Assembly: GCA_017395555.1 (NCBI GenBank)
Contig: JAFPUE010000027.1
Location: 1 to 64,000 of the forward strand
Origin: Ruminiclostridium sp.
Lineage (GTDB): Bacteria > Bacillota > Clostridia > Oscillospirales > Ruminococcaceae
Reading direction: 5' to 3'
Length of the DNA stretch: 64,000 bases
Shown: piece by piece, positions 40,170-48,619 of the stretch
Layout: every line of letters begins with the position of its first letter
Position numbering within the stretch: the stretch's first letter is position 1
Notes under the pieces: generated by a model
Told to the model about the DNA's origin: nothing
The model's input: only the letters and a program-made list of their open reading frames with translations
The model's database searches: none
Program-made: the position numbers and the translations under genes

Positions 40170-42881
40170 GTGAAAAGAAACAAGCTGGGTCTTACTCTCC
40201 CGCTTGCGACAACGTTCATTCTGATGGTCCTTGTCATTGCCTATACATCTAACCTGTTCTACCGGATATCGGTGACAAGCATTTACGAGTCGGGTGAGGA
40301 TAAGCTGGACGGCGTTTCCGCAGGGCTTGGAAATTACCTCGACACGGCACGCAGCGTGCTCTGGATAACCGGTGATACAGTAGATTTCATGATGGCGAAC
40401 AATGAGCCCATGGATAAGATACTCGCTTACATCGTGGAAGAAACGCAGCGTCATAAAAGCCAGTTCGACGTACATTACACCGGACTTTACGGGTATATCG
40501 GCGGCTGGTACCTCGACGGATTGAACTGGATGCCGCCCGAGGATTATGACCCGACACAGCGCGACTGGTATATGCTCGCCAAGGCGGGTGCCGGAGAGCT
40601 TGTCATCGTCCCGCCGTATGTGGACGCGCAGACCGGCTCGGTCATCATTTCTGTGTGCAGACTTCTTTCCGATGGTGAGAGCGTTATCTCGCTCGACGTA
40701 TATACCGATCAGATTCAGTCCGTTATCAACGAAACGGATATTCAGGGCAAGGGCTACGGCTTTATCGTAAACCGTGACGGCGCGATAGTCGCGCACAAGG
40801 ACAGCTCGTTCAACGGCAAAATGTGTACCGAGATGGACGGCGGAGCCGATCTGCTTGAAAAGCTGAAGAACGCCGGCAGCAGCAGCTTTGAAACTGTGCT
40901 TGACGGTAAGAAATGCACCGTTTTCTCGGATATTATCATGGGTCAGTGGTATGTCGCGATCGCGGTTGGCAACGACGAGCTTTTTACCGAGATGTACTCA
41001 CAGCTCGCGGTGAATGTCGCGATATATACGGCTGTATTCCTGCTGATAGCGCTGTTCTACTACATAGCCTACCGCAACGAGCAGAAGATCGGACGTGAGA
41101 CGGAAGCGCTCAAGATACGCGAACAGCAGAAGGCTTATGAGACCGAGCTGCTGCGGCTCGAAAAATCCGCCGCCGATGCCGCGAACAAGGCAAAAGGCGA
41201 CTTCCTCGCGCAGATGTCCCACGAGATACGAACGCCGATAAACGCGATACTCGGTATGAACGAGATGATACTGCGCGAATCGGAGGACGCGGAGATACTC
41301 GAATATTCCGAGAATATCAGCACTGCCGGAAAGACCCTGCTGTCACTGATAAACAGCATCCTCGACTTCTCGAAGATCGAGGACGGAAAAATGGAGATAA
41401 TCCCGGTAAAGTACGATACAGCTTCCCTTATCAATAACCTCGTCCACTCCGTTTCCGGACGTGCAAAGGACAAGGGACTGGAATTCGTCGTAAGAGCGGA
41501 TCCGAAGCTCCCGCGTATGATGTACGGCGACGATGTGCGTATTACGCAGATAATCATGAACCTGCTCACGAACGCGGTGAAATATACCGAACGCGGAAAG
41601 ATAACATTTACCATATCCTCACGCAGCCGCACCGACAGCGAAATAATCATCGCCGTGTCGGTAAAGGACACAGGAATAGGAATACGCAACGAGGATATAG
41701 ACAAGATGTTCGAGTCGTTCTCGCGACTTGACGAGACGAGAAACCGCAATATCGAGGGAACGGGTCTCGGTATGGCAATAGTTACGAAGCTGCTGGCGCT
41801 CATGAACAGCAAGCTGAAAGTCGAGAGCGTTTACGGTGTGGGTTCGGTGTTCTCGTTTGAGCTCGAACAGGGCATCACCGACGCGACGCCGATCGGCGAG
41901 ACGCTTGAACGCCGTGCTGACCCCGTGAACCGCCGCGAAAAGGAAAAGAAGAGATATCCGAACGCGAAGGTGCTTGTCACGGACGACAATGACATGAACC
42001 TGAAAGTCGCGAAGAACCTGCTTAAATTGTTCGGCATTACCGCCGATCTTGCGTCATCGGGCGAGGAAGCCATATCGCTCATGCGCAGGAAGAATTACAA
42101 CATACTGTTCCTTGACCACATGATGCCGAAAATGGACGGCATCGAGACGCTGAAACGGTTGAAGGAGCAGGAGCTCATCCCGCCGGAAACAACGGTGATC
42201 GCGCTTACCGCAAACGCGGTAATGGGCGCGAAGGAAGCCTATATGGAAGCAGGGTTTGACGACTACCTTTCAAAGCCTATCGAGATAGATCACCTTGACG
42301 AGAAGCTTGAGAAGTATCTCCCAAAGGGGCTCGCGGTACATACTGCCGCACAGCCCGAAAAGTCTGCCGCGGCAGTAAAGCCTGCGGAACCGGAGCCGGA
42401 AAAGCCCGTAGAACCGGAAAAGCCTTCCGGGACGGAGATCATAGAATTTGCGCCCGCAGAAGACGGTGAAGTGATGGAGTTTGCTCCAGCAGAGGAAGAG
42501 GGCGGTGCTCCCACAAGCGACGAGGAGCTGCTCAGGCGGCTTGACGAGGCGGGACTGTCGGCACAGTCAGGACTGTCATATTGCGCGGGAGATATCGAGT
42601 TTTACCGCGAAATGTTGACGGATTACGCGGAAACGGCGGAGAACCGCCTGTCGGAGCTGTCGAGCGCGCTTGCAAACAACGATATCGCGAATTACCGGAT
42701 ACTCGTCCATTCGCTGAAAAGCGTTTCAAAGACGGTGGGTGCCGTAAATGTATCGGATCTTGCGAAATCTCTGGAGGATGCGGCGAAGAACAACGACACC
42801 GAACAGATCACAGCGCATAACGGCGAGCTGAACGAGCTGCTGACGGACACGGCAGCGAAGATCAAAAAGTTGGTGAAATAA
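40170..42881 (+). CDS. Cache-sensor hybrid histidine kinase (dCache-HisKA-HATPase-REC-Hpt)
   Basis: A 903-residue kinase starting at GTG (40170), with AAAGGGGG upstream. Membrane helix 10-28, an extracellular double Cache domain (about 35-275), a second helix (281-302), HisKA with H351 in QMSHEIRTP, an ATPase domain, a receiver with D649 in LFLDHMMP, a Pro/Glu-rich linker with IEFAP (758-762) and MEFAP (769-773), and Hpt with H847 in VHSLKS. The Cache domain carries Y126, R131, W133, Y134 and D176, the spacing of the known amino-acid-binding Cache motif, so an amino acid ligand is likely. It begins 16 bases after the DegV kinase and closes the operon before a terminator. Confidence 0.92.
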   Translation: MKRNKLGLTLPLATTFILMVLVIAYTSNLFYRISVTSIYESGEDKLDGVSAGLGNYLDTARSVLWITGDTVDFMMANNEPMDKILAYIVEETQRHKSQFDVHYTGLYGYIGGWYLDGLNWMPPEDYDPTQRDWYMLAKAGAGELVIVPPYVDAQTGSVIISVCRLLSDGESVISLDVYTDQIQSVINETDIQGKGYGFIVNRDGAIVAHKDSSFNGKMCTEMDGGADLLEKLKNAGSSSFETVLDGKKCTVFSDIIMGQWYVAIAVGNDELFTEMYSQLAVNVAIYTAVFLLIALFYYIAYRNEQKIGRETEALKIREQQKAYETELLRLEKSAADAANKAKGDFLAQMSHEIRTPINAILGMNEMILRESEDAEILEYSENISTAGKTLLSLINSILDFSKIEDGKMEIIPVKYDTASLINNLVHSVSGRAKDKGLEFVVRADPKLPRMMYGDDVRITQIIMNLLTNAVKYTERGKITFTISSRSRTDSEIIIAVSVKDTGIGIRNEDIDKMFESFSRLDETRNRNIEGTGLGMAIVTKLLALMNSKLKVESVYGVGSVFSFELEQGITDATPIGETLERRADPVNRREKEKKRYPNAKVLVTDDNDMNLKVAKNLLKLFGITADLASSGEEAISLMRRKNYNILFLDHMMPKMDGIETLKRLKEQELIPPETTVIALTANAVMGAKEAYMEAGFDDYLSKPIEIDHLDEKLEKYLPKGLAVHTAAQPEKSAAAVKPAEPEPEKPVEPEKPSGTEIIEFAPAEDGEVMEFAPAEEEGGAPTSDEELLRRLDEAGLSAQSGLSYCAGDIEFYREMLTDYAETAENRLSELSSALANNDIANYRILVHSLKSVSKTVGAVNVSDLAKSLEDAAKNNDTEQITAHNGELNELLTDTAAKIKKLVK

Positions 42882-42887
42882 AAAATA

Positions 42888-42920
42888 CCGCATAGGAACA
42901 CGTTTCCTGTGCGGTTTTTT
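42888..42920. terminator. Bidirectional terminator after the kinase operon
   Basis: CCGCATAGGAA pairs with TTTCCTGTGCGG (with mismatch), followed by TTTTTT on the plus strand and ATTTTTTATT on the minus strand, between convergent genes. Confidence 0.8.
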
Positions 42921-42923
42921 ATC

Positions 42924-44024
42924 TCAATCCGTAAGCGCCGCCCGCAGCCTGTCCAGCTCATCACGGGAGAGACCGAGACCCAGCGCATAGCGCTCGGCAC
43001 AGGCGTAAAGGTCTGCCGAGAAGGGAGAAACACCCTCTTCGCCGATAATGCTGTCGAGCATAGGATACATGATGCAGCTTACAACAGCCTCGTATTTTGC
43101 AGCCGTATCGTCCTTTCGTATGCCGTAGTAATTGTCGTAGGTTATCATGAAATCGTCCTCGATCTCGTTGATATCGGCTCCGCAAAGCGCTTCGATCAGC
43201 ATAAGTATAAAACCGGTGCGATCCTTGCCCTCGGTGCAGTGTACAAGAAACGGCCCCTTGCGCTCGGCCAGCGCTTTCAAAACAAGAACGGTTTTTTGTT
43301 TGAAATCCGCGGTGTTGTACGCCATATTCATTGATACCGGCAGCACGTTCCCGCGCTCACGCAGGGTGACAAATCCCGGGCAGGAAAAACCCGGCTCCGA
43401 CATATACTGCGCGATCTTTTCCTCGTTGTCGGCAAGGTCTATCACAACATTCACGCCCGCCGCCGACATCAGCGCGTCAACATACGGCGCACGGTTGTGC
43501 TTGTTGTCGCAGGGAGACGCAGCTCTGTACAGCCGCCCCTTTTTTATCCCGCCGACTGTGACATTCCTGAAATTCGCGAAAACAATATCGCTTGCGTAGT
43601 CCGCACGCTTGTCGGTATAGCTCAGATCTCTCGATGTCTGCTTCGAAAGGTATTTGCCCTTCTCCGCAAGCGATACCGAGGCCGTGTCGCTGTCTCCGAT
43701 GCCCGCGATCTTCCAGAGATCGTCGCCGAAGTTCAGCGCGGCTTTTATGTAGTGATACCCCGGATAAACCACGATCAGGGCTTCCCCGACGGGATTGTAG
43801 TAGCCGTTGTAATACGGCAGGTCATTTAGCTTATATCCGTTCGAAAATGCTATGTCAAGACTGTCACCGTATGTTATGCCAAGCTCGGCGAGGGCTTCGT
43901 CGGTACACATGATGTAGATACCGCCGAATTCGTCATCGTGCGTCAGCGGCACACCCGAGACCGCACATCCCGCACCGGAGGAAAAGAGCGGGACAGCGGG
44001 AATGTTATTCTTTTCATCGTTCAT
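42924..44024 (-). CDS. Tyrosine-specific protein phosphatase (dual-specificity type) with N-terminal beta domain
   Basis: A 366-residue protein. The active site HCTEGKDRTG gives nucleophile C263 and R269 in a C-x5-R loop, as in bacterial protein-tyrosine and lipid phosphatases of the Y_phosphatase3 group. Residues 1-150 form a separate domain with NGYKLNDLPYYNGYY and a GDSLD turn, resembling the C-terminal barrel of SAM-hydrolase-type proteins; this link is tentative. No signal peptide or membrane helix is seen. It is convergent with the kinase operon. Substrates could be tyrosine-phosphorylated proteins or phosphoinositide-like molecules. Confidence 0.82.
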   Translation of the reverse strand: MNDEKNNIPAVPLFSSGAGCAVSGVPLTHDDEFGGIYIMCTDEALAELGITYGDSLDIAFSNGYKLNDLPYYNGYYNPVGEALIVVYPGYHYIKAALNFGDDLWKIAGIGDSDTASVSLAEKGKYLSKQTSRDLSYTDKRADYASDIVFANFRNVTVGGIKKGRLYRAASPCDNKHNRAPYVDALMSAAGVNVVIDLADNEEKIAQYMSEPGFSCPGFVTLRERGNVLPVSMNMAYNTADFKQKTVLVLKALAERKGPFLVHCTEGKDRTGFILMLIEALCGADINEIEDDFMITYDNYYGIRKDDTAAKYEAVVSCIMYPMLDSIIGEEGVSPFSADLYACAERYALGLGLSRDELDRLRAALTD

Positions 44025-44138
44025 TGGATTTTACCGTCCTCTCTTTTGTGATGATATCGTTGCGAGACATTAAAAAATGTTTATTTGAGGTTTCAAATCA
44101 AAAATCTCAGCCTTCTTCTATATGATTTTAAATGAAAA

Positions 44139-44224
44139 ATGAATAGTGAATAATGAATAATACAGAAACGGCGCACAGAGTTTTGTGCTCAAGTACTATT
44201 AATTATTCATTATTCACTATTCAT
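44139..44224. repeat. 23-base perfect inverted repeat (heptamer-built)
   Basis: The segment 44139-44161, built of GAATAGT/GAATAAT units, is the exact reverse complement of 44202-44224. The 40-base loop contains its own hairpin GCACA-GAGTTT-TGTGC. It lies between the phosphatase gene and tRNA-Arg and uses the same heptamers as 9394-9430 and 11635-11667. Confidence 0.75.
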
Positions 44225-44255
44225 TCTTCTTTGAGGCGCTGTTAAGCGCTGTTTC

Positions 44256-44332
<77 letters not shown>

Positions 44333-44388
44333 ATATCGGATAAGTATAAAAAAAGCGGCGGAAGCCGGTATCATCAGCCGAAAGGCTG

Positions 44389-44462
44389 TGGAGCGGGTGA
44401 TGGGAATCGAACCCACGTGTTCAGCTTGGAAGGCTGACATTCTACCATTGAACTACACCCGC
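44389..44462 (-). tRNA. tRNA-Gly (anticodon TCC)
   Basis: A cloverleaf on the minus strand: acceptor stem GCGGGTG with CACCCGC, D-arm TAGTTCAATGGTAGA, anticodon loop CTTCCAA (anticodon TCC), T-arm with GTTCGATTCC, and an encoded CCA. It lies 56 bases upstream of tRNA-Arg on the same strand. Confidence 0.96.
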
Positions 44463-44614
44463 AGTTTTAACGCCTATTAATAATACCACACTTTTACGGA
44501 TTTGTCAAGAGATTTGCTTAAATTTTTTCAAAATGACAGTTTCCGTGTTTTACGAACACATAAATACCGAATTTATAACCTCGCACCGCCCGCCAATATC
44601 GTGCTTATGTAAAC

Positions 44615-44647
44615 AAAACCCGCCCACAGGGATCATACTGCGGGCGG
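44615..44647 (-). terminator. Terminator of the MarR/C/ACP/ligase operon
   Basis: On the minus strand CCGCCCGC pairs with the following GTGGGCGGG and runs into TTTTGTTT, about 27 bases past the last gene of the operon. The rest of 44463-44673 is AT-rich with no feature seen. Confidence 0.65.
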
Positions 44648-44673
44648 TAATTCGTTTATCCGTTTTTTCGGTA

Positions 44674-45324
44674 TCACCACATCCACCTGTTCAGCGCCCA
44701 TAATCCGAAGCATACCGCCGTGACTGCCGCGGTCATTGCCAGAACCGCGGGTATCGCCTTGTTGACTCCGCCGGCGAGAAAGCGGTACCAATCGTACTTT
44801 ATATCGACCTGACCGTTCTCGGCGTGCGAAAGGGCTGTTATCGAATAGAACACCCCATACCCCGCGAAGGGTATCATTCCGAGAAAGACGAGCGGCACAT
44901 CTATAACCGAGGTCTTCTCGAAAAAGCAGAATGATATCAGTCCGAGCAGCGGCACAAGCAGGTGGAAATACAGATTTGCGCCCTTGAACAGCGGAGGATA
45001 TGACTTCACAACTATTGGCGCGAGGTAGAACATTACCGTCATCATCGTGAGCGTCACGCCCACAGTAAAAACGTATTTCAGCACATAGAACACCGCCGGC
45101 ACAGCTTCAAGTGAGCCATATATGAACTCACAAGCCGTGAAAACCGCAGAGTAAACGCCGTACAGCAGGTTTGACTGCACCGTGAAGTATTTTATCGAGC
45201 CCCAGCCGTCAGCCGCGAGATGCTCGTCCGCGTCGATGCCCTTTATCATGACATAAGTGCCTATAAGGGTGAGAATAAACGCGGCAATATTCAGCGAGAC
45301 CGAGACAATAAACCGTATATCCAT
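44674..45324 (-). CDS. Pr6Pr-like (FAR-17a/AIG1-type) membrane protein
   Basis: A 216-residue protein with six predicted membrane helices. The YFTVQSN segment at the second helix and the overall layout match the Pr6Pr/FAR-17a/AIG1 group, whose eukaryotic members hydrolyse fatty-acid esters of hydroxy fatty acids through a Thr/His pair in the membrane. Here a Thr (YFTVQSN) and a His (LYFHLLVP) occupy plausible places. The start shares a base with the ligase stop codon (TAATG), so it is translationally coupled as the last gene of the operon. It may export, release or modify the lipid-like product, but this is inference. Confidence 0.7.
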   Translation of the reverse strand: MDIRFIVSVSLNIAAFILTLIGTYVMIKGIDADEHLAADGWGSIKYFTVQSNLLYGVYSAVFTACEFIYGSLEAVPAVFYVLKYVFTVGVTLTMMTVMFYLAPIVVKSYPPLFKGANLYFHLLVPLLGLISFCFFEKTSVIDVPLVFLGMIPFAGYGVFYSITALSHAENGQVDIKYDWYRFLAGGVNKAIPAVLAMTAAVTAVCFGLWALNRWMW

Positions 45325-46844
45325 TATTCGTGTATCCTTGCGCGGATTATCTTTCTCGACGCGGTCTTCACGAACTCCTTGTCGCGGAACACGATGTTCA
45401 CGATGCGCATTTCCGATCTCAGCTTGTCATTGACTTCCTCGATCTTCTTGCGTATCTCCGCCTGTATATCCTTTGATTTGTAATCCGGATCGGGATAGAT
45501 CATCGCGGTAATGACCTGATTGTCCTCGTAAACCACCATTTCCTTTATCGGGCGGAAGGTGGCGAACTTGTTCTCGATCTCCTCGGGCGATACGTTCTCG
45601 CCGTTAGAAAGTATGATGAGGTTCTTCTTTCTTCCGGTTATATAGAGGTAGCCGTCGTCGTCCTTGTAGCCGAGATCGCCTGTTCTCAGCCAGCCGTCCT
45701 CGGAAAGCGTGTTCGCGGTCTCCTCGGGGTTCTTGTAATAGCCCTTCATTACCGACGGGCTCTTTGCCCAGATCTCGCCGTCAACGATCTTTACCTCGCA
45801 GCGGTTTACGATCTTTCCGACAGAATCCGGCTTCGGGCAGTTGAATATAGCCGTGCATATTCTCGGCGAGCACTCCGTCATTCCGTAGCCCTGTGCGATA
45901 TCTATGCCGAACTCCCTGAATCCCTTTATAATATCGGGGCTAAGATATGCGCCGCCGGAAACGAGCCCGATGAGCTTCTTTCCGAACACCTCGTGCGCTA
46001 TCATCTTCTTCAGCGGTATCTTCTTTGCCGCCTGCTGCATTCTTACGAGGATAGTAGATGCTATCATCGGTACGAAGGTGCAGTATTCCGGCTCAAACAG
46101 CTTCAGGTTTTTCTGCAGGTGGAAGAGGGAGTCGTTCACGCAGACATTTACACCGTGCCACAGGCTGTGGAGAATATCTATCGTGAAGCAGAAAACATGG
46201 TGTATCGGCAGACAGGTGAGCAGCCTCCTGCCGTGGTAATTGTCCTCCGGGCAGCAGGTGGTGTTGTCGATAAGGTTTCCGTGGGTGAGCATAACGCCCT
46301 TGCTTTTTCCGGTAGTTCCGGAAGTAAAGAGTATTGCGGCAAGATCGTCCTCGGTAACGTCTCCGACGGGCGCTTTTCCCGCGAACTTTTCCTTGATGTC
46401 GCCGAGGAACAGCATACCCTCCGCGGGACTGTGCAGGTGAACATAGTACTCTACCTGCGGGCAGTGCTCCTTGAACAGCGGGATATCCTTAACATGCTTT
46501 TCGTCGAGGAATACCATTTTACTGTCGGAGCGGGCAAGCTCGTCCGCTATATTTTCGGGAGTGTTGTTGGTGTCGAGCGGCACGGAAACGTTGCAGCTGC
46601 ACTGTACGCCGAACCACGCGCTCAGGTATTCATAAGAGGTTGCGCCTACGAGTGCGATATGCGTCTTTTCGGTAAATATCGTCTGTATCCACGCGCCTAT
46701 GCTGTCGCAGGAGTTACGGAACTCGCGGAAGCTCGTGTTGCGGAATTTCTTGTCGATATACTCGGTCAGGAATACCTCGTCTCCGTACAGCTCGTCCGCG
46801 TTATATACGAGCTGTTTTAATGTTTTAAGCTCCAGCTCAGCCAT
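45324..46844 (-). CDS. Acyl-/aryl-AMP ligase (AMP-binding family)
   Basis: A 506-residue adenylate-forming enzyme. Core motifs: ILFTSGTTGKSKGVML (P-loop), GYGMTECSP, RTGDLGY, GRKKNLIILSNGENVSP (hinge) and the catalytic-type Lys in ASRKIIR at the C-terminus. It should activate a carboxylic acid, probably a fatty or aryl acid, and load it on the carrier protein encoded just upstream. The start at 46844 has GGAGG eight bases before it and overlaps the carrier gene stop by eight bases; an ATG at 46868 lies inside the carrier gene. The specificity pocket cannot be read confidently. It is a stand-alone ligase, not part of a multidomain NRPS. Confidence 0.9.
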   Translation of the reverse strand: MAELELKTLKQLVYNADELYGDEVFLTEYIDKKFRNTSFREFRNSCDSIGAWIQTIFTEKTHIALVGATSYEYLSAWFGVQCSCNVSVPLDTNNTPENIADELARSDSKMVFLDEKHVKDIPLFKEHCPQVEYYVHLHSPAEGMLFLGDIKEKFAGKAPVGDVTEDDLAAILFTSGTTGKSKGVMLTHGNLIDNTTCCPEDNYHGRRLLTCLPIHHVFCFTIDILHSLWHGVNVCVNDSLFHLQKNLKLFEPEYCTFVPMIASTILVRMQQAAKKIPLKKMIAHEVFGKKLIGLVSGGAYLSPDIIKGFREFGIDIAQGYGMTECSPRICTAIFNCPKPDSVGKIVNRCEVKIVDGEIWAKSPSVMKGYYKNPEETANTLSEDGWLRTGDLGYKDDDGYLYITGRKKNLIILSNGENVSPEEIENKFATFRPIKEMVVYEDNQVITAMIYPDPDYKSKDIQAEIRKKIEEVNDKLRSEMRIVNIVFRDKEFVKTASRKIIRARIHE

Positions 46845-47067
46845 TTTTGTGACCTCCGAAATAATCAAGCAGATCGCCTACGGTCTTGCACTTGATGATC
46901 TCTTCCTCGTCGATCTCAACGTCAAATTCTGTCTCCGCGTCGCCGAGCATACTCATAATGTCATAGGAATTGAAGCCGAGATCCTCGATAAAGCGGGAGT
47001 CCTTTGTGATGCTGTCGGGATCTACCTCAACGTAACGGCAGATAAGCTCTTTCATTTGTTCAAACAT
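46837..47067 (-). CDS. Acyl/peptidyl carrier protein
   Basis: A 76-residue carrier protein. The phosphopantetheine site is S34 in LGFNSYDIMSM, where the usual DSL is NSY. Four-helix carrier length and acidic character fit. Start 47067 is preferred because AGGGGA lies eight bases upstream; an ATG at 47085 overlaps the stop codon of the condensation gene (TAATG) and lacks a site. It lies between the condensation-domain gene and the ligase, which marks a dissociated assembly line. The Asp-to-Asn change before the Ser suggests a dedicated partner pair rather than the fatty acid synthesis carrier. Confidence 0.87.
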   Translation of the reverse strand: MFEQMKELICRYVEVDPDSITKDSRFIEDLGFNSYDIMSMLGDAETEFDVEIDEEEIIKCKTVGDLLDYFGGHKNG

Positions 47068-47084
47068 GGTGTTTTCCCCTTTCA

Positions 47085-48491
47085 TTAAGTCATATCAATT
47101 ATTTCTTTAAGTGTTTTATCCGGATTTTCTATGCTGCGGAACAGCACTCTTCCGGTGAAGTAATAAAGGAATTCGATCTCCTCCGGTGTTGCGCACTCTG
47201 TCTGGTAACCGAAGTAGAAGTTGAGACCGCCGTCGCTGGGACGGTGCATAGCGGTGATATACATGGGCTTGGGCTGTTTGCCGCTGCTGTACCACCGGCT
47301 CTTGAAGCCGATGCCCTTCAATGTGTCGTTTATCGCGCCGATCGCACCGGGCTGGTAGGTGAAGTCAACGCTCGCGTAGGTAGAACCGGGCGCCGCGCCG
47401 AACTTCTCGGCAAGCCCGCCGAATACCTTCAGCGGATCGTAGTCCGCGTGAATGAACAGCTCGTCCTGCGCTTTCTTTATCATACGCATGGACTCGATGA
47501 CCGTCGTATTGAGCGGCATTATCGTTCTGAGCGGGAACGCGTGCATTCTTACGCCGCCGCACTTCTTGTTGTCAAGCGTGGAGCGTCTGCTTACAAGATC
47601 GGTGATCGTTATATCGGTACACTCGTTGTTGAACTTCGAGAGGACCGTTCTTATCGCATGGAGGATTATGATGCTTACCGGGATGTCGTTCTGCTGCGCG
47701 AAATCCATTATCTTCATCGTCGAATCATAATCAAGCTCGTAGGTAATGGTGCTTCCCTTTCCGTCGGAGCTTGCGAGAAGTCCCCAGCGCTGCTTCTTGT
47801 TCTTGTTTTCCTTGCGAAGCTGCATAAGTCTGCCGGGGCCGGTATAGTCGGTGTACATCGGCTCGGCAAGTGCGATCTGCTTCTGCCAGTATTCCTCGTC
47901 CTTCTGCTGCTTTTTGCTGCCCTCGTATTTGAGATCTCTCTTTACCGACTCGATATACGATGCCATGGGCTTCGGATAGGGCATATCATACATCAGTGAG
48001 CAGTAGATCTCGATAACGTCCCTTGTGAAAGCAATTACCGAGCTCGAATCCATGCACACATGGTGTACGTTGTAATAGAAGCCGTTGTAGCCGTCGGGCA
48101 GAGTAAGGATAACTATTCTCGACAGCTTTCCGCCGAAGGTGTCAAACGGCTGCGATGTCCATTTGTTCAGCACATCGGTTATCTTGTCTTCCTTCCATTC
48201 AGAGAAGTCGTAATATTCAAAATACTCGTTCTGATAAGGAACAATATACTGCCATGTCTCGCCTGTTTCGGGGTCCTTCCAGAGCCGCAGTCTCATCGAC
48301 TCGCATCTCTCTACCGCACGATTGAGAGCCTCACGCATTGCTGCAAGGTTTACGCCGATCTGAAGGAACTGTCCAGCGCCGATGTTCTCAACCTCGTCCG
48401 TGGTACCCTCCTTGATGTTGCAGAGGTTAAGTCTCTGCGCCGAAGACAGAGGATAGCATTCGTAACTGATCCCACCGATATTTTTCAGCAT
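47085..48491 (-). CDS. Stand-alone condensation-domain protein
   Basis: A 468-residue protein with the fold of NRPS condensation domains. The catalytic HHxxxD motif is present as HHVCMDS near residue 143, the N-terminal YPLSSAQRL matches the C1 motif, and later LVSRRST and DFTYQPG segments fit. It should join an acyl or aminoacyl group from the carrier protein to an amine, thiol or alcohol acceptor. No adenylation or carrier domain is attached. It opens the operon: a promoter with a MarR-type palindrome lies about 55 bases upstream, and the carrier, ligase and membrane genes follow with overlaps. A related WS/DGAT-type acyltransferase is a weaker alternative. Confidence 0.85.
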   Translation of the reverse strand: MLKNIGGISYECYPLSSAQRLNLCNIKEGTTDEVENIGAGQFLQIGVNLAAMREALNRAVERCESMRLRLWKDPETGETWQYIVPYQNEYFEYYDFSEWKEDKITDVLNKWTSQPFDTFGGKLSRIVILTLPDGYNGFYYNVHHVCMDSSSVIAFTRDVIEIYCSLMYDMPYPKPMASYIESVKRDLKYEGSKKQQKDEEYWQKQIALAEPMYTDYTGPGRLMQLRKENKNKKQRWGLLASSDGKGSTITYELDYDSTMKIMDFAQQNDIPVSIIILHAIRTVLSKFNNECTDITITDLVSRRSTLDNKKCGGVRMHAFPLRTIMPLNTTVIESMRMIKKAQDELFIHADYDPLKVFGGLAEKFGAAPGSTYASVDFTYQPGAIGAINDTLKGIGFKSRWYSSGKQPKPMYITAMHRPSDGGLNFYFGYQTECATPEEIEFLYYFTGRVLFRSIENPDKTLKEIIDMT

Positions 48492-48545
48492 TTATTTCAC
48501 CGTCCTGTTCTATTTATTTCGCATTGCGAACATTTTACTGTGACA

Positions 48546-48590
48546 ATTATATAACAAAGTCTCGTTAAAATCAATTGACATAAATGACAA
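48546..48590 (-). promoter_or_regulatory. Promoter and MarR-type operator of the C/ACP/ligase operon
   Basis: On the minus strand TTGATT (48574-48569), 17 bases and TATAAT (48551-48546). Directly before the -35 box lies TTGTCATTTATGTCAA (48590-48575), a 16-base near-palindrome of the form TTGwCAT-AA-ATGwCAA. A related half-site cluster TGACAAATGACA occurs at the 3' end of the marR gene (about 48618-48629). The position fits repression by the MarR protein encoded next door. Confidence 0.68.
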
Positions 48591-48619
48591 ATATATAATG
48601 TTTTTGTATAACGTTTATG

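Noticed and set aside
44139..44224. Terminal repeats of an insertion sequence or integrated element next to tRNA genes
   Set aside because: No transposase or integrase lies nearby and no duplicated tRNA end was found; only an inverted repeat is supported.
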